Assembly (NCBI GenBank): GCA_013314735.1
Contig: JABUFD010000005.1
Location: 124,001 to 188,000 of the forward strand
DNA length: 64,000 nucleotides
Direction: 5' to 3'
From: Anaerolineae bacterium
GTDB lineage: Bacteria > Chloroflexota > Anaerolineae > Anaerolineales > Anaerolineaceae
In this document: one piece after another, positions 46,175 through 57,241 of the stretch
Numbering within the stretch: the stretch's first letter is position 1
Layout of the letters: each line of letters opens with the position of its first letter
Program-made: the position numbers and the translations under genes
The notes under the pieces: model-generated
The model's input: the letters and a program-made list of their open reading frames with translations, nothing else
What the model was told of the DNA's origin: nothing
Databases searched by the model: none

Positions 46175-48130
46175 TTATGGTTCATACAGAACGAAATTAT
46201 CAAAGGCAAAGGTCACAAATTGGTCGGCATCGTACAGTTCGATGCCGATGCCCATTTCACCGAAACTGAGGGTGTTATCCTGCAAGGTCTCGATATAGAC
46301 TCCATTAAAATAGACATCGAACCAGTCCTCATATCCGTACACACCGATACTATTCCAGTCATCAGGAATGATATTCGAGTTATACGTCCACTCCTTCAGG
46401 GTGTACCAGGTATCACCGTCTTTGCGGTAGAAGGCATAACTCTGGTTGGCATCGCTGATGGTGAGGAAGTAATACTTGTCGTTGTCGTAATCCATCCGGA
46501 ACAGCAAGCCTGCATCAGAATTGGTTGGCCCAGTAATGCGCTTGATGCTGACCTGGGCGGCAAAGTGGCCCACCGATTGGCGCAGGGGGAACTGTTCGTA
46601 CGTCATCACACTGCGTTTACTGGTCATATCCCAGCGCAGAGTGTCATTGACAAAGTAGCGTGTATGGTACTTGTATTCATTGTCTGTCGGGTCCATGAAC
46701 CAGCCGGTGTTGGTCGTGAACTGGTCGCAGTAGATTGGCGGGAGCGAGGAAAAGGCGGAAATGGCGAAGGAATCTGCACACGCCTGCAATGGGTCTGAGG
46801 AAGCCTCGGTGGGGGAAAGCGCTTCCGGGGTCTGGGAGGGAAGATCCGTCCAGGTTGGTTCCAGGGTGGGCTGATCGGTGGCTGTTGGACGTTTGGTGTT
46901 GGTGGGGATCAACGTGCGGGTTGCTGTGGGTGTGCTGGTGGTAAAGGGATTGATTGCATCGGGCAGTAAGTCAAACACGACGAGAAATACACCACAAACA
47001 ACGAGCAATAGCAGCAGGATTCCCGCGACCAAAGCCACAATACACCCCTTTGACATCCCCTTTTTGGCAGGTACTGACGGGGGAGATGCAGGAATTTGTG
47101 CTGACCGGAATGCATCACCGGGTGGTTGAGCGGGATAAGGTTGGCCTGTCTGGTTCAGCGGTACAATGGGTGGTGGTTGCTGAGTATAACGTGGCTGTTG
47201 TTGAGGAGGCTGGGTGTAGGTCGGTGGGGTGAATACCGCGCTTTCTGCCTGGGTGGGGGGTGTTTGAGCGGGGTAATTCACCGGTTGCTGCATTGTGCCT
47301 GGAACGGGTAAGGTGGCGATCTGTTCAAGCACATGCACCAGTTCTTCCATGGTCTGGTAGCGGTCTGCAGGGCGTTTCTGCAGTGCCTTTTGCAATACAG
47401 TGCTGACAAACGGGGGTAAGCTGGGAACATATTGGCGGGGGTCGGGCAGCGGTTCAGTGACTTGTTTCCATACCACCGCCATGGGGGTATCGGCTGTGAA
47501 TGGCTTACGGCCAGTCACCAGCTCATAGAGCACCAGGCCGAGTGAATAGATATCGGCACGGCGGTCGATTGCTCCGCCCTGACCCTGTTCCGGTGCCATG
47601 TATTCGGGGGTGCCAATGCCCACGCCCATCTGGGTTAATTGAGGCTGGTCCGTTTCCAGCACCTTGGCAATACCGAAATCTGAAAGCATTGGTTCGCCAT
47701 TCCGCTGCAAGAGGATATTGGCGGGTTTCACATCGCGGTGGACAATGTCTTGCTTATGGGCATATCCCAACGCTTTGGCAATCGGGATCAGCAACCGGGC
47801 TGCTTCCTGATATGCAATCGGCGAACCCATTCGGTTCTTAAGTGTACCGCCGTCGATAAATTCCATCACCAGATATGGCTGCCCATCCTGTTCACCGTAA
47901 TCATGGACGTGAACAATATTGGGGTGTGAAAGTTTGGCCAGCGCTTTGGCCTCACGCTCGAAACGTTTGAGAAATTGTTCTGAAGTTTGCTGCTGGGTGG
48001 TAATCACCTTCAGCGCCACATGGCGCTCGAGGCGGGTATCAAACGCCTTATAGACAGTTGCCATTCCGCCTTCCCCCAACTGTGCGACGATCTGATACCG
48101 GTCGATTTGTTTTCCAATTAAAGCTGGCAT
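46175..48130 (-). CDS. PknB-like transmembrane Ser/Thr protein kinase with extracellular beta-sandwich domain
   Basis: 651 residues. The kinase domain (1-270) has GEGGMATVYKAFD (glycine loop), HVALKVI (Lys), HRDVKPANILL (catalytic loop) and DFGIAKV. A Pro/Gln-rich juxtamembrane stretch (280-355), transmembrane helix (about 362-388), a Thr/Pro linker, and an extracytoplasmic domain of about 200 residues (SIKRITGPTNSDAGLLFRMDYDNDKYYFLT...) resembling LamG/3-keto-disaccharide hydrolase-like sandwiches follow. It should sense an outside ligand and phosphorylate inside. GGAGG precedes the ATG. The PP2C enzymes and FHA proteins in this window are natural partners. Confidence 0.95.
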   Translation of the reverse strand: MPALIGKQIDRYQIVAQLGEGGMATVYKAFDTRLERHVALKVITTQQQTSEQFLKRFEREAKALAKLSHPNIVHVHDYGEQDGQPYLVMEFIDGGTLKNRMGSPIAYQEAARLLIPIAKALGYAHKQDIVHRDVKPANILLQRNGEPMLSDFGIAKVLETDQPQLTQMGVGIGTPEYMAPEQGQGGAIDRRADIYSLGLVLYELVTGRKPFTADTPMAVVWKQVTEPLPDPRQYVPSLPPFVSTVLQKALQKRPADRYQTMEELVHVLEQIATLPVPGTMQQPVNYPAQTPPTQAESAVFTPPTYTQPPQQQPRYTQQPPPIVPLNQTGQPYPAQPPGDAFRSAQIPASPPSVPAKKGMSKGCIVALVAGILLLLLVVCGVFLVVFDLLPDAINPFTTSTPTATRTLIPTNTKRPTATDQPTLEPTWTDLPSQTPEALSPTEASSDPLQACADSFAISAFSSLPPIYCDQFTTNTGWFMDPTDNEYKYHTRYFVNDTLRWDMTSKRSVMTYEQFPLRQSVGHFAAQVSIKRITGPTNSDAGLLFRMDYDNDKYYFLTISDANQSYAFYRKDGDTWYTLKEWTYNSNIIPDDWNSIGVYGYEDWFDVYFNGVYIETLQDNTLSFGEMGIGIELYDADQFVTFAFDNFVLYEP

Positions 48131-48280
48131 GCGGCCTCCAAAGGTAGGGCGTTATTGGTTCCCATTGGATTAATGCGACTTCATCATTACAGGATGACTT
48201 TCGATAACCTTCATTCTATTGTATACGATTTGGCCCCAATTTGAGTATCCTGTTTCTACAGTTCCATCGTTCATAATGGA

Positions 48281-48312
48281 AAGAATCCGCCTTGTGGGAG
48301 CAGCGGATTCTT
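48281..48312 (-). terminator. Hairpin downstream of the Arg-rich-tail membrane gene
   Basis: Ten-base stem AAGAATCCGC / GCGGATTCTT with a 12-base loop, 24 bases past the gene's stop on the minus strand; only a short T run follows. The remaining 206-base gap before the kinase holds no ORF. Confidence 0.5.
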
Positions 48313-48336
48313 TCAGTGGGAGGGTTATCGTCAGTC

Positions 48337-49080
48337 TCAGAAGTTACGTGTTTGTTGGGAGTTATCGTTGTCTGCAACACCCATGGAATGGTATGTGGGT
48401 TCAGGCCTGGGATAGGTACGACTGCCTGTGCGTGGGGCAGCTGCCCGTGGAATATTGGTGGTACGCATTGGACGGCTGGCAGAGCTGATGACCGGATTAT
48501 CCTGGGTGCGGTTGAGGTTCGGGCGTGCCATCCGCTGACTGCTGCGGGTGGCCGGCCGTGTTGCATTTCCCCACAAAATTCGGCTGCCCATGGCAGATAT
48601 TGAACCGATCACCAGTACCCGGATCACCCACACCAGGATGGCGACAAATATCGGTACCACTTTGAGAATGGTGCCTGCCTCAATGATGGCGGTGCTTTGT
48701 ACTGTGTGGTTGGCAATCGCCATGGAAACACCCCACCAGGTCAGGGAAGCATTCATTGTAGCTGCCAGCAGCCATGCGCCGAACAGGTACCACACTTCTT
48801 TGGGCTCTTCATGCCCTTCTTCCGGGGTGAACATGCGGGATATCCCGGCGAAGTCGATGGCACAAAAAGCGATTGCCAGGGTGGTTGACCATTGAATGCC
48901 CATGAATTTCAACTCGCCCAACAGATCGCGCAGGGCGAAGTGGGTGGTGGAGAAGTTAAATATTTCGAAGAAAATCAGGGCGGCCAGTATCAGCAGGCCG
49001 AAGATGGCGGATGCCCCGCCGAGGGAGCGAAATCTGTCGCTGATCGAATTGCGATTCAATTTTATGCTGGAAAAACTCAT
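48337..49080 (-). CDS. Membrane protein with basic Arg/Pro-rich C-terminal tail, unknown function
   Basis: 247 residues with about four hydrophobic helices (near 23-42, 58-77, 98-118 and 140-165), then a polar tail rich in Arg, Pro, Ser and Asn. No family recognised. GGAGGTG precedes the ATG; the first in-frame ATG, nine codons upstream, has no ribosome binding site. Confidence 0.65.
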   Translation of the reverse strand: MSFSSIKLNRNSISDRFRSLGGASAIFGLLILAALIFFEIFNFSTTHFALRDLLGELKFMGIQWSTTLAIAFCAIDFAGISRMFTPEEGHEEPKEVWYLFGAWLLAATMNASLTWWGVSMAIANHTVQSTAIIEAGTILKVVPIFVAILVWVIRVLVIGSISAMGSRILWGNATRPATRSSQRMARPNLNRTQDNPVISSASRPMRTTNIPRAAAPRTGSRTYPRPEPTYHSMGVADNDNSQQTRNF

Positions 49081-49253
49081 CTTACACCTCCGTTGGTATA
49101 GAATCATAATAGAACAAATATTCTATATATGCAATGGGCTGACCATTGTCAAAACCGGCAATCCAGGGTGTATTTGGGACATAAACCATGTCGACTGTTT
49201 TTTTCTTTATGAATGTGATACCATTTTGGCATGTTCTTGGTAGGAGAGGTTAT

Positions 49254-50045
49254 ATGCAATTTCGGAATTTAACCCTGGGCTGTCTTTTCATTCTCGTTTT
49301 TGTCATCGCTGGCTGCCACTCAAAAGTTGAATCCGTATCAAGTATGGTGCAGCTTCAAGCGACAACTGAAGTGGATGATACAACCACTCCTGTCCCAACC
49401 GTCGCTGCCACCGAAACACCCACAAGAACAGCAACGGCAACTCATACAGCTACAGCCACATTAACCGCCACCGCAACCCCAACGGAAACAATCACTCCTT
49501 CTCCGACCCCATTTCTGGGATTTGAAGAAAGCACATTGAACAGCAGTTTTCAGCAAAACGGGCAGACCGTCATGATTTTCTCTGTGCCGGGTGTGAGCCG
49601 TACCTATTTTGCCCTGGTCAATAACTACTTCGGGATGACGTGTACCCCCAGTGGTTCGTACACTGATGTCCTGGTATGTTCAGCGCCCGTCTTCAGAATC
49701 AGCACCACAACTCCCAAAATCATTTTCTATGAAGACGAAACGTACAGCACGGCACTTCATTCTGCGTATTTTTTTGTGCCGGTCAGCTCCGGGTTGGTGA
49801 TTCCCACACCCATCCCATGGATCATCAGTTGGGCTCCAGATGATGGAACCTGCGAGCGGGGGATCAATGTATTTTGCGAAACGGAATACCGCACTTATAA
49901 TGGCGTTCCTTGCATGGATGCCACCTGTTCGGATACCTGCGGTTATTATTATTCGGTTGACAATTGTCCTCCAAGCGGTGATTGGGTGGCGATCGCCCGT
50001 CCCCCCGGACCGGGCTGGGAGCCGCTTGACGTTATTAAAAAGTAA
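49254..50045 (+). CDS. Lipoprotein with Thr-rich linker, unknown function
   Basis: 263 residues. Signal peptide with lipobox IAGC (lipidated Cys near residue 21), then a Thr/Ala repeat linker (TPTRTATATHTATATLTATATPT) and a globular domain with several Cys pairs near the C-terminus (CERGINVFC, CMDATCSDTCGYYY), probably disulfide bonded. No enzyme motif seen. AGGAGAGG precedes the ATG. Confidence 0.7.
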   Translation: MQFRNLTLGCLFILVFVIAGCHSKVESVSSMVQLQATTEVDDTTTPVPTVAATETPTRTATATHTATATLTATATPTETITPSPTPFLGFEESTLNSSFQQNGQTVMIFSVPGVSRTYFALVNNYFGMTCTPSGSYTDVLVCSAPVFRISTTTPKIIFYEDETYSTALHSAYFFVPVSSGLVIPTPIPWIISWAPDDGTCERGINVFCETEYRTYNGVPCMDATCSDTCGYYYSVDNCPPSGDWVAIARPPGPGWEPLDVIKK

Positions 50046-50080
50046 AACCACATATTTTCTTAAAAAATGGAGGTGTTTTG

Positions 50081-51565
50081 TTGGACACTTTACTAATCGT
50101 ATTGGCTGGAGTCCTGGTTGTTTTCGGGCTACTCATCCTGTTACTGATCCTGCGCACCCGGGCATTTTCGGGTAAAACCCCGGCAATTCCACAGGTGGAA
50201 CTGCCGTCCATTGATGCTGAACGAGCGGCGGAGCATCTTGCCAATACCATCCGCTGTGAAACACTTTCCAATCCGGATGTTGCAAAAATCAATCTGGCGG
50301 CGTTTGACCAGCTTCATCAGACACTCGAAACTGATTTTCCATTGTTGCATCGGCATCTCCGCAAAGAAGTGTATGAAGGCCACAACCTGATATATCATTG
50401 GGAAGGATCAGAGCCGGAGATGGCGCCGATCCTGTTCATGGCGCATCAGGATGTGGTGCCAGCGGATCCATCTTCCCTGGATCGATGGACACATCCGCCC
50501 TTCAGTGGGGCAATTGTTGACGGCGTGGTATGGGGACGCGGCACGCTCGATTGTAAATCACAGCTGGTGGGTGTGATGGAAGCGGTCGAAAATCTGTTGC
50601 AGCAGGATTACCAGCCGGAACGTACCATCATTCTCGCTTTTGGGCAGGACGAGGAAATCGGCGGTCTGCGCGGGCAGAAATTGATGGCGGAGCATTTCCA
50701 GCAGCAAGGCATCCAGTTCGCGGCTGTGATTGATGAAGGCGGGGCGATCCTGACCGGGCAGATCCCGGGTGTTGCTGCCCCGGTTGCCCTGGTGGGGAAT
50801 TGTGAAAAAGGATACCTGTCGCTTCAGATCAAAGCAGTTGGCAGCGGTGGACATTCCAGCATGCCTCCGAAAGTGACCCAGATTGGGCGCCTGGCACGCG
50901 GTATTGTGCGCCTCGAAACCAATCCGGTTCCCGCGGAGATGGAACGAATCATCCCGATGTTCAAAGGGATGGGCGACAAAGCGCCGTTCTTGTATCGGAT
51001 GGCATTTGCCAACCTGTGGCTGTTCAAGGGCTTCCTGATGAAGAAAATTGAAGCCAGCCCGAAAATGTCTGCCATTATCCGCACCACCACCGCACCGACG
51101 ATCATCAACGGCGGGGTGAAAGATAACGTGCTTCCCAGCGAGGTCAGCGCGGTGGTCAACTTCCGCCTGGCATCTGGCGATTCCATTGCTTCGGTGATTG
51201 AGTACGTCAAATTCCTGCTGAGGGATCTTGACCTGGAAGTCAGCGTCGCCGGTGACCATCCCGGGGAGGCCTCACCTGTATCGAGCATGAAATCACCTGC
51301 TTTTCACCGGCTGGATACCTGCATCAAACAGGTTTTTGGCGACGTGGCGGTTGCACCGTTTATCATGCTGGGAGCCACCGACGCGCGGTATTATGCCGGT
51401 CTGAGTGAAAACGTATACCGTTTTGCCCCACTGCACATGCAGGAAGGGCAGATGGATAGTGTTCACAATTTCAATGAGCATATCACGGTGGAACAATTTG
51501 CCGGCATGGTGCAATTCTTCATACACCTGATCCAATCCTGGTCAAGAGCCAGCTGGGTGGATTGA
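50081..51565 (+). CDS. M20 family metallopeptidase, carboxypeptidase S-like
   Basis: 494 residues: an N-terminal membrane helix (about 2-24), then the M20 catalytic domain. Zinc motifs: FMAHQDVVPADP, GRGTLDCKSQ, GQDEEIGG (catalytic Glu) and MLGATDARYYA. Related to carboxypeptidase S/PM20D1, which act on N-acyl amino acids or dipeptides. The start is one of two neighbouring TTG codons; this one is about 7 bases from GGAGG. An inverted repeat terminator lies 38 bases after the stop. Confidence 0.9.
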   Translation: MDTLLIVLAGVLVVFGLLILLLILRTRAFSGKTPAIPQVELPSIDAERAAEHLANTIRCETLSNPDVAKINLAAFDQLHQTLETDFPLLHRHLRKEVYEGHNLIYHWEGSEPEMAPILFMAHQDVVPADPSSLDRWTHPPFSGAIVDGVVWGRGTLDCKSQLVGVMEAVENLLQQDYQPERTIILAFGQDEEIGGLRGQKLMAEHFQQQGIQFAAVIDEGGAILTGQIPGVAAPVALVGNCEKGYLSLQIKAVGSGGHSSMPPKVTQIGRLARGIVRLETNPVPAEMERIIPMFKGMGDKAPFLYRMAFANLWLFKGFLMKKIEASPKMSAIIRTTTAPTIINGGVKDNVLPSEVSAVVNFRLASGDSIASVIEYVKFLLRDLDLEVSVAGDHPGEASPVSSMKSPAFHRLDTCIKQVFGDVAVAPFIMLGATDARYYAGLSENVYRFAPLHMQEGQMDSVHNFNEHITVEQFAGMVQFFIHLIQSWSRASWVD

Positions 51566-51603
51566 TGTCTGCCCGTTGATTACACTTAACAAGTGTTGAT
51601 ATC

Positions 51604-51641
51604 AAACGAGGCTGTTCAATGATTCACGAACAGCCTCGTTT
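51604..51641. terminator. Bidirectional hairpin between M20 peptidase and mutS2
   Basis: 14-base perfect stem AAACGAGGCTGTTC / GAACAGCCTCGTTT with a ten-base loop; located between convergent genes. Confidence 0.75.
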
Positions 51642-51739
51642 CCATTCCTTAATGTAATGGCAGTGCTTTTTGGCGGGTAACAATTTGCTGATAGATGGCT
51701 CCCTGGTTAATGAGTCCCAGCGGTTGCCTTTTTCGATGA

Positions 51740-54307
51740 TTAACCCTTGATCTTGACGATCGTTACCCCGCTGCCGCCTTCTTTTTCGTCCGCTTCTTCC
51801 CACTGGCTGACATAGGTGGATTGCTCGAGGGCTTCCCGTACCACGTCACGCAGGCGGCCTGAGCCTTTGCCGTGGATAATGCGTCCAAACGGCAGATGTG
51901 AGAGATAAGCCTGCTCAAGATACCCGCGCAATTGATCGAGCGCGTCATCCGCGCGCTGTCCGCGCAGATCCAGTTCCATTCCAGGAGAGGGGACGCGTAC
52001 AGAAATCACCGGTTCCGGCGAAGGAGCGGGTTCCTGGGCCAATGCCATGCGCACAGCTGCTGACATATGCGGCGGAATCTCTGGTTTTTTCTTCGCCCGT
52101 TCCAGGTCTCGGGTGCTGGTCTTCATTCGCATCGGGCCCAACTGTACTTCAGCAGTACTCCCATCCAGCGATACCAGGGTGCCTTCTTTTTGCAGCGAAC
52201 GGATCATTACCAGGTCGCCGGCTTGCATGGGGCGTGGGGCCTGGCTGGTCTGCACCTGCGGCAATACTTCCTCCTGGCGCGAAATCGGAGCGCTCAATTC
52301 TTCATCAATACGGTCCAGCGTGGATTCAACCTTCTCAGCCAGGCTTTCCTGGCGCAGCACCTCACGCTGGGCGCGTTTCTGTTCGGGGCTGGCTTCCAGC
52401 GCGGCTTCGGCTGCCTTTTCGGCGTAACGCACGGCGCGTTTCATGCGGCGCTTCAGGTTGCGAACTTCCTTCTGCAATTTCTCCACCCGCTCCTGTGATT
52501 CCTTTCGCGCCTGTTCCAGAATTTTGATGCGTTCCTGCTCGGCATTGTCCAGGCGTTTTTGCAACTCCGCCCGTAACTGCTCTGCCTTGCGCAATTGCTC
52601 TTCAGCAGCGGTGCGCGCTTCACGCATTTGGTCTTTCTGATACTGGATATCTTCCAGCATATCATCCGCTTTGCGGTCTTCGCTACTGATGTTTTCGCGA
52701 GCCAGTTCGATGATTCGAGGCGAGAGGCCCACCCGCTCCGCAATTAACAGCGCGTTGGACCGGCCCGGCAGGCCGATCAGCAGGTGGTAGGTAGGGGACA
52801 GAGTTTCGAGGTCAAACGACATGGCGGCATTGACCACGCCCGGGGTGTGGTAAGCAAAATTCTTCAATTCCGGGTAATGGGTCGCCACCATGCAGGGGAT
52901 GCGGCGGTTGGTAAGAGAAATCAAAATGGCATGGGCCAGGGCCGCACCTTCACCAGGATCGGTGCCGGAACCCAATTCATCCAGCAAGACAAGGGTTTGC
53001 TGGTGGGCTTCATCCAGGATGTGCACCATATTCTTAATGTGACCGGAGAAGGTCGAAAGTGATTGTTCGATCGATTGTTCATCGCCAATATCGGCGTAGA
53101 TATCTTCAAACACGGTAAAGCTGGAGCCGGATTGCACGGGAATGTGCAGGCCGCTTTGCGCCATCGCCACCAGCAGACCGGCGGTTTTCAAGGTAACTGT
53201 TTTCCCCCCGGTATTGGGGCCAGTGATCACCATGGCGTAATTGGGCGGTTCCAACAGAATGTCAACGGGTACGGCGGTGCTTTTTGCCAGCAGGGGGTGA
53301 CGGGCTTTAATCAGCCGCAGAACACTGCCAGGATGGCTGTTATCTTTGCCGGGTTTCCACGGCAATACCTCCGGTTCCGCGGCGCGCAGGTCTTCGGCAT
53401 ATTTGGCGCACATCAGGGCAAAGTCGATTTCTGCCACCGATTCGACGATACCGCGAATTTGGACATGCACCTCGCCAATCTCAGCGGAAAGCTCCGCCAG
53501 GATGCGGCGGACTTCGTCGCGTTCCTCGAGTTTTAACTGCTGCCAGGTGTTGTTCAGTTCCACCACCGCCAGCGGTTCGACGAACAATGTCTGCCCGGAG
53601 CCGGATTGGTCGTGGATGATGGCCGGCACTTTGCCTTTGAAGCCTGCCTGGAGCGGGATCACATAACGTCCCCCGCGCTGGGTGATAATGGCTTCCTGTA
53701 GCATGGGTGTAATGGAGGCATCCGAGATCATCGATTGCAGTTTGGTCATCAGGCGATTATGGGCTACCTTAATCTCTCCCCGCAATACAGCAAGCTTCTT
53801 TGAAGCATTGTCCAACACCTGCTTGTCTTCACCAATCACCTGGTTGATGCGATCAATGATCCCTTTGGGTGGGGTAAGGTGTCTGGCAATTTCCACCAGG
53901 TGCGGGAACAGGAGTTCTGGCGCGTCTTCCCTCAGTTCTGCTTTGTTAACGACGATCGGCTCATCATCCACCTGGGAACGCTTGCTGAAAAATGGGCGCT
54001 GCAGCTTACGGGCTGCCACCAGGGTATCCTTGATATCAACCAATTCGTCAATGCTGAGGGTGTAATGCAACGAAGCCTGTTCCACCGCCTGACGCACATC
54101 GCGCACACCGCCGATGCGTATATCAGGGTTCATACTGAGCAGCAGGCGCGATTCGCGCGTGAAGTTCAGGCGGCGACGCACTTCTTCCGATTGATTGGAA
54201 GGTTTAAGTGCCAGCGCAATTTCGGCCGATGCGCTGAAAGCGGCATACCCGGACAGCTTGTCCAGGATGCGCGGATATTCAATCAGTTGTAATGTTTTCT
54301 GGTCCAT
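51740..54307 (-). CDS. mutS2: Endonuclease MutS2
   Basis: 855 residues. It lacks the mismatch-recognition domain of MutS, as in MutS2. Walker A GPNTGGKTVTLKTAG near 361-375, Walker B VLLDELGSGTDP, a long coiled coil (about 520-650), a KOW-like stretch, and a C-terminal Smr nuclease domain (LDLRGQRADDALDQL, IIHGKGSGRL). It suppresses recombination or acts on stalled ribosomes, depending on organism. No ribosome binding site is visible. A TTGCCA-16-TATAAT promoter lies about 150 bases upstream. Confidence 0.96.
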   Translation of the reverse strand: MDQKTLQLIEYPRILDKLSGYAAFSASAEIALALKPSNQSEEVRRRLNFTRESRLLLSMNPDIRIGGVRDVRQAVEQASLHYTLSIDELVDIKDTLVAARKLQRPFFSKRSQVDDEPIVVNKAELREDAPELLFPHLVEIARHLTPPKGIIDRINQVIGEDKQVLDNASKKLAVLRGEIKVAHNRLMTKLQSMISDASITPMLQEAIITQRGGRYVIPLQAGFKGKVPAIIHDQSGSGQTLFVEPLAVVELNNTWQQLKLEERDEVRRILAELSAEIGEVHVQIRGIVESVAEIDFALMCAKYAEDLRAAEPEVLPWKPGKDNSHPGSVLRLIKARHPLLAKSTAVPVDILLEPPNYAMVITGPNTGGKTVTLKTAGLLVAMAQSGLHIPVQSGSSFTVFEDIYADIGDEQSIEQSLSTFSGHIKNMVHILDEAHQQTLVLLDELGSGTDPGEGAALAHAILISLTNRRIPCMVATHYPELKNFAYHTPGVVNAAMSFDLETLSPTYHLLIGLPGRSNALLIAERVGLSPRIIELARENISSEDRKADDMLEDIQYQKDQMREARTAAEEQLRKAEQLRAELQKRLDNAEQERIKILEQARKESQERVEKLQKEVRNLKRRMKRAVRYAEKAAEAALEASPEQKRAQREVLRQESLAEKVESTLDRIDEELSAPISRQEEVLPQVQTSQAPRPMQAGDLVMIRSLQKEGTLVSLDGSTAEVQLGPMRMKTSTRDLERAKKKPEIPPHMSAAVRMALAQEPAPSPEPVISVRVPSPGMELDLRGQRADDALDQLRGYLEQAYLSHLPFGRIIHGKGSGRLRDVVREALEQSTYVSQWEEADEKEGGSGVTIVKIKG

Positions 54308-54459
54308 GATTTTCGTTTGTTGTTTTCTTCGTTTTCTTTCGGTTCGGATGTGGTTGTATTAACACACAAAAAGAACACGGTTTGTGGTGAACCGTCAGGC
54401 AAATATACCGCCTGGTTGACCGCCTCGCGTTCTGAATCCGTTCTCGCCTATCCGATATG

Positions 54460-54487
54460 ATTATACACCCAGGATGTGATATGGCAA
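54460..54487 (-). promoter_or_regulatory. Promoter of mutS2
   Basis: Minus-strand TTGCCA, 16-base spacer, TATAAT; about 150 bases of leader to the ATG with no obvious riboswitch. Confidence 0.6.
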
Positions 54488-54510
54488 GCATTTTCAGAAA
54501 CCAGGGTGAG

Positions 54511-55827
<1,317 letters not shown>

Positions 55828-56025
55828 ATTCTGCTCCTGGATGGGAACCATCGAACCTGTTTTTAAATTATACGGTAAATTTACAGGTATGAATCGACCT
55901 CTTTTCTGTCAGTGGGAAATGAGTGAATGAAACAGGTTAATTTCTTATATAATAAAGGGAATAGAAAACATTCCAATGCCAATCTCGCCATTCTCTGGCA
56001 ATTCACACAAATATGGATGGACATT

Positions 56026-57144
56026 ATGCAAACCAACCAAACCAACACCTGGCTCCTGGCAATTTGGGTTCTGTTGTTGAGCCTGATGATCACGGCATGC
56101 ACCAACGGGCGTCCCAATGATGAGGCTGCCATTGATGCCACCCGTGCGCTGATCGAAACCTATGTGGCGGGAACGCAAACCGCCAATGCTCTACCGCAGG
56201 ATACACCCACCGCACGGCCAACACGCACCGAACTACCCACCTGGACACCGAAGCCTGCTGCAACCGCGGAGTTGGTGGCGCCGACAGCGATCCAGCACCT
56301 GGTGGTTCCTGTGGGGCCGGGCCTGGCGTGGAGTGAGATTGCGGACACCTTCAGCGGAAATACTGCTGCAGAGAAACGAGCACCGGAAGGGGATTTATAT
56401 ACCAGCCAGCAGTTATTGGAACGGCCCTTCAACCAGGCGATGGCCTACGTGCCGCAGGTTGACATTCGCGGAGCTGAGTTGGCAAAGGACAACCAATTTA
56501 TTTATGTAACAATTAACCTGGACCAGGTTGTGCAGCAGTTTGATGCTTCATATGGGGTCGAACTGGATGTAGACGCGGATGGACGCGGGGATTACCTGGT
56601 ATGGGCAGTCCAACCCGATTCCGATTTGTGGACCATTGATAAGGTGTTCATTTACACTGACACCAATCATGATGTCGGTGGTGCCAATGTGCTGGCTTCT
56701 GACGCCCCCAACGGCGGTGATGGCTTCGACGGGTTGCTGTTTTCGGCCTCCCAATTTGACGACCCTGACCTGGCCTGGGCACGGATTAACCCGGATCGCG
56801 GCGGTAGTATCCAGTTTGCCTTCAAAGACAGCTTCATCGAAGGTGGTGCCTCCTTCTTCTGGCGGGTGTGGGCTGATGCCGGTCTACAAAACCCCGCTGC
56901 CTTTTATTACCATGATTTCTATGAATTCAGCCATGCGGGATCACCCTTGGCGGATTCTGAAGCATACCCGCTGGGGACGGTTTTCGCGCTGGATAATACC
57001 TGCCGGATGCCGTTCCAGATTGCCAATGATGGTTTTGAACCTGGCTTGTGCGGGAATGGGGGCATGTTACCGACATCTACGCCGGCCCCTGATGTATCGC
57101 TGACAAAATTGCCAGTGATTCCCACGATTAAATTGACGCCCTGA
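56026..57144 (+). CDS. Lipoprotein-like envelope protein, unknown function
   Basis: 372 residues from the ATG chosen. A hydrophobic signal ends with MITACTNG (lipobox-like, Cys near 25), followed by Thr/Pro linker (PTARPTRTELPTWTPKP) and a globular domain with Asp-rich loops (DVDADGRGD, YTDTNHDVGG) that suggest calcium binding. The start is uncertain; another in-frame ATG lies three codons upstream. Upstream lies TATAAT. Two FHA-ABC transporter genes follow on the same strand. Confidence 0.65.
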   Translation: MQTNQTNTWLLAIWVLLLSLMITACTNGRPNDEAAIDATRALIETYVAGTQTANALPQDTPTARPTRTELPTWTPKPAATAELVAPTAIQHLVVPVGPGLAWSEIADTFSGNTAAEKRAPEGDLYTSQQLLERPFNQAMAYVPQVDIRGAELAKDNQFIYVTINLDQVVQQFDASYGVELDVDADGRGDYLVWAVQPDSDLWTIDKVFIYTDTNHDVGGANVLASDAPNGGDGFDGLLFSASQFDDPDLAWARINPDRGGSIQFAFKDSFIEGGASFFWRVWADAGLQNPAAFYYHDFYEFSHAGSPLADSEAYPLGTVFALDNTCRMPFQIANDGFEPGLCGNGGMLPTSTPAPDVSLTKLPVIPTIKLTP

Positions 57145-57241
57145 TTATCCTGTTCTCTTCTCAATTCACCGGGAACGGGCGTTCATCGATGAGTTGACTT
57201 ATTGCTGAATAATTGAAGGAGTGCCCAAAGAGGAGACATTC

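Noticed and set aside
50558-51259. 233-codon minus-strand open frame over the M20 peptidase
   Set aside because: Shadow frame; no motif.
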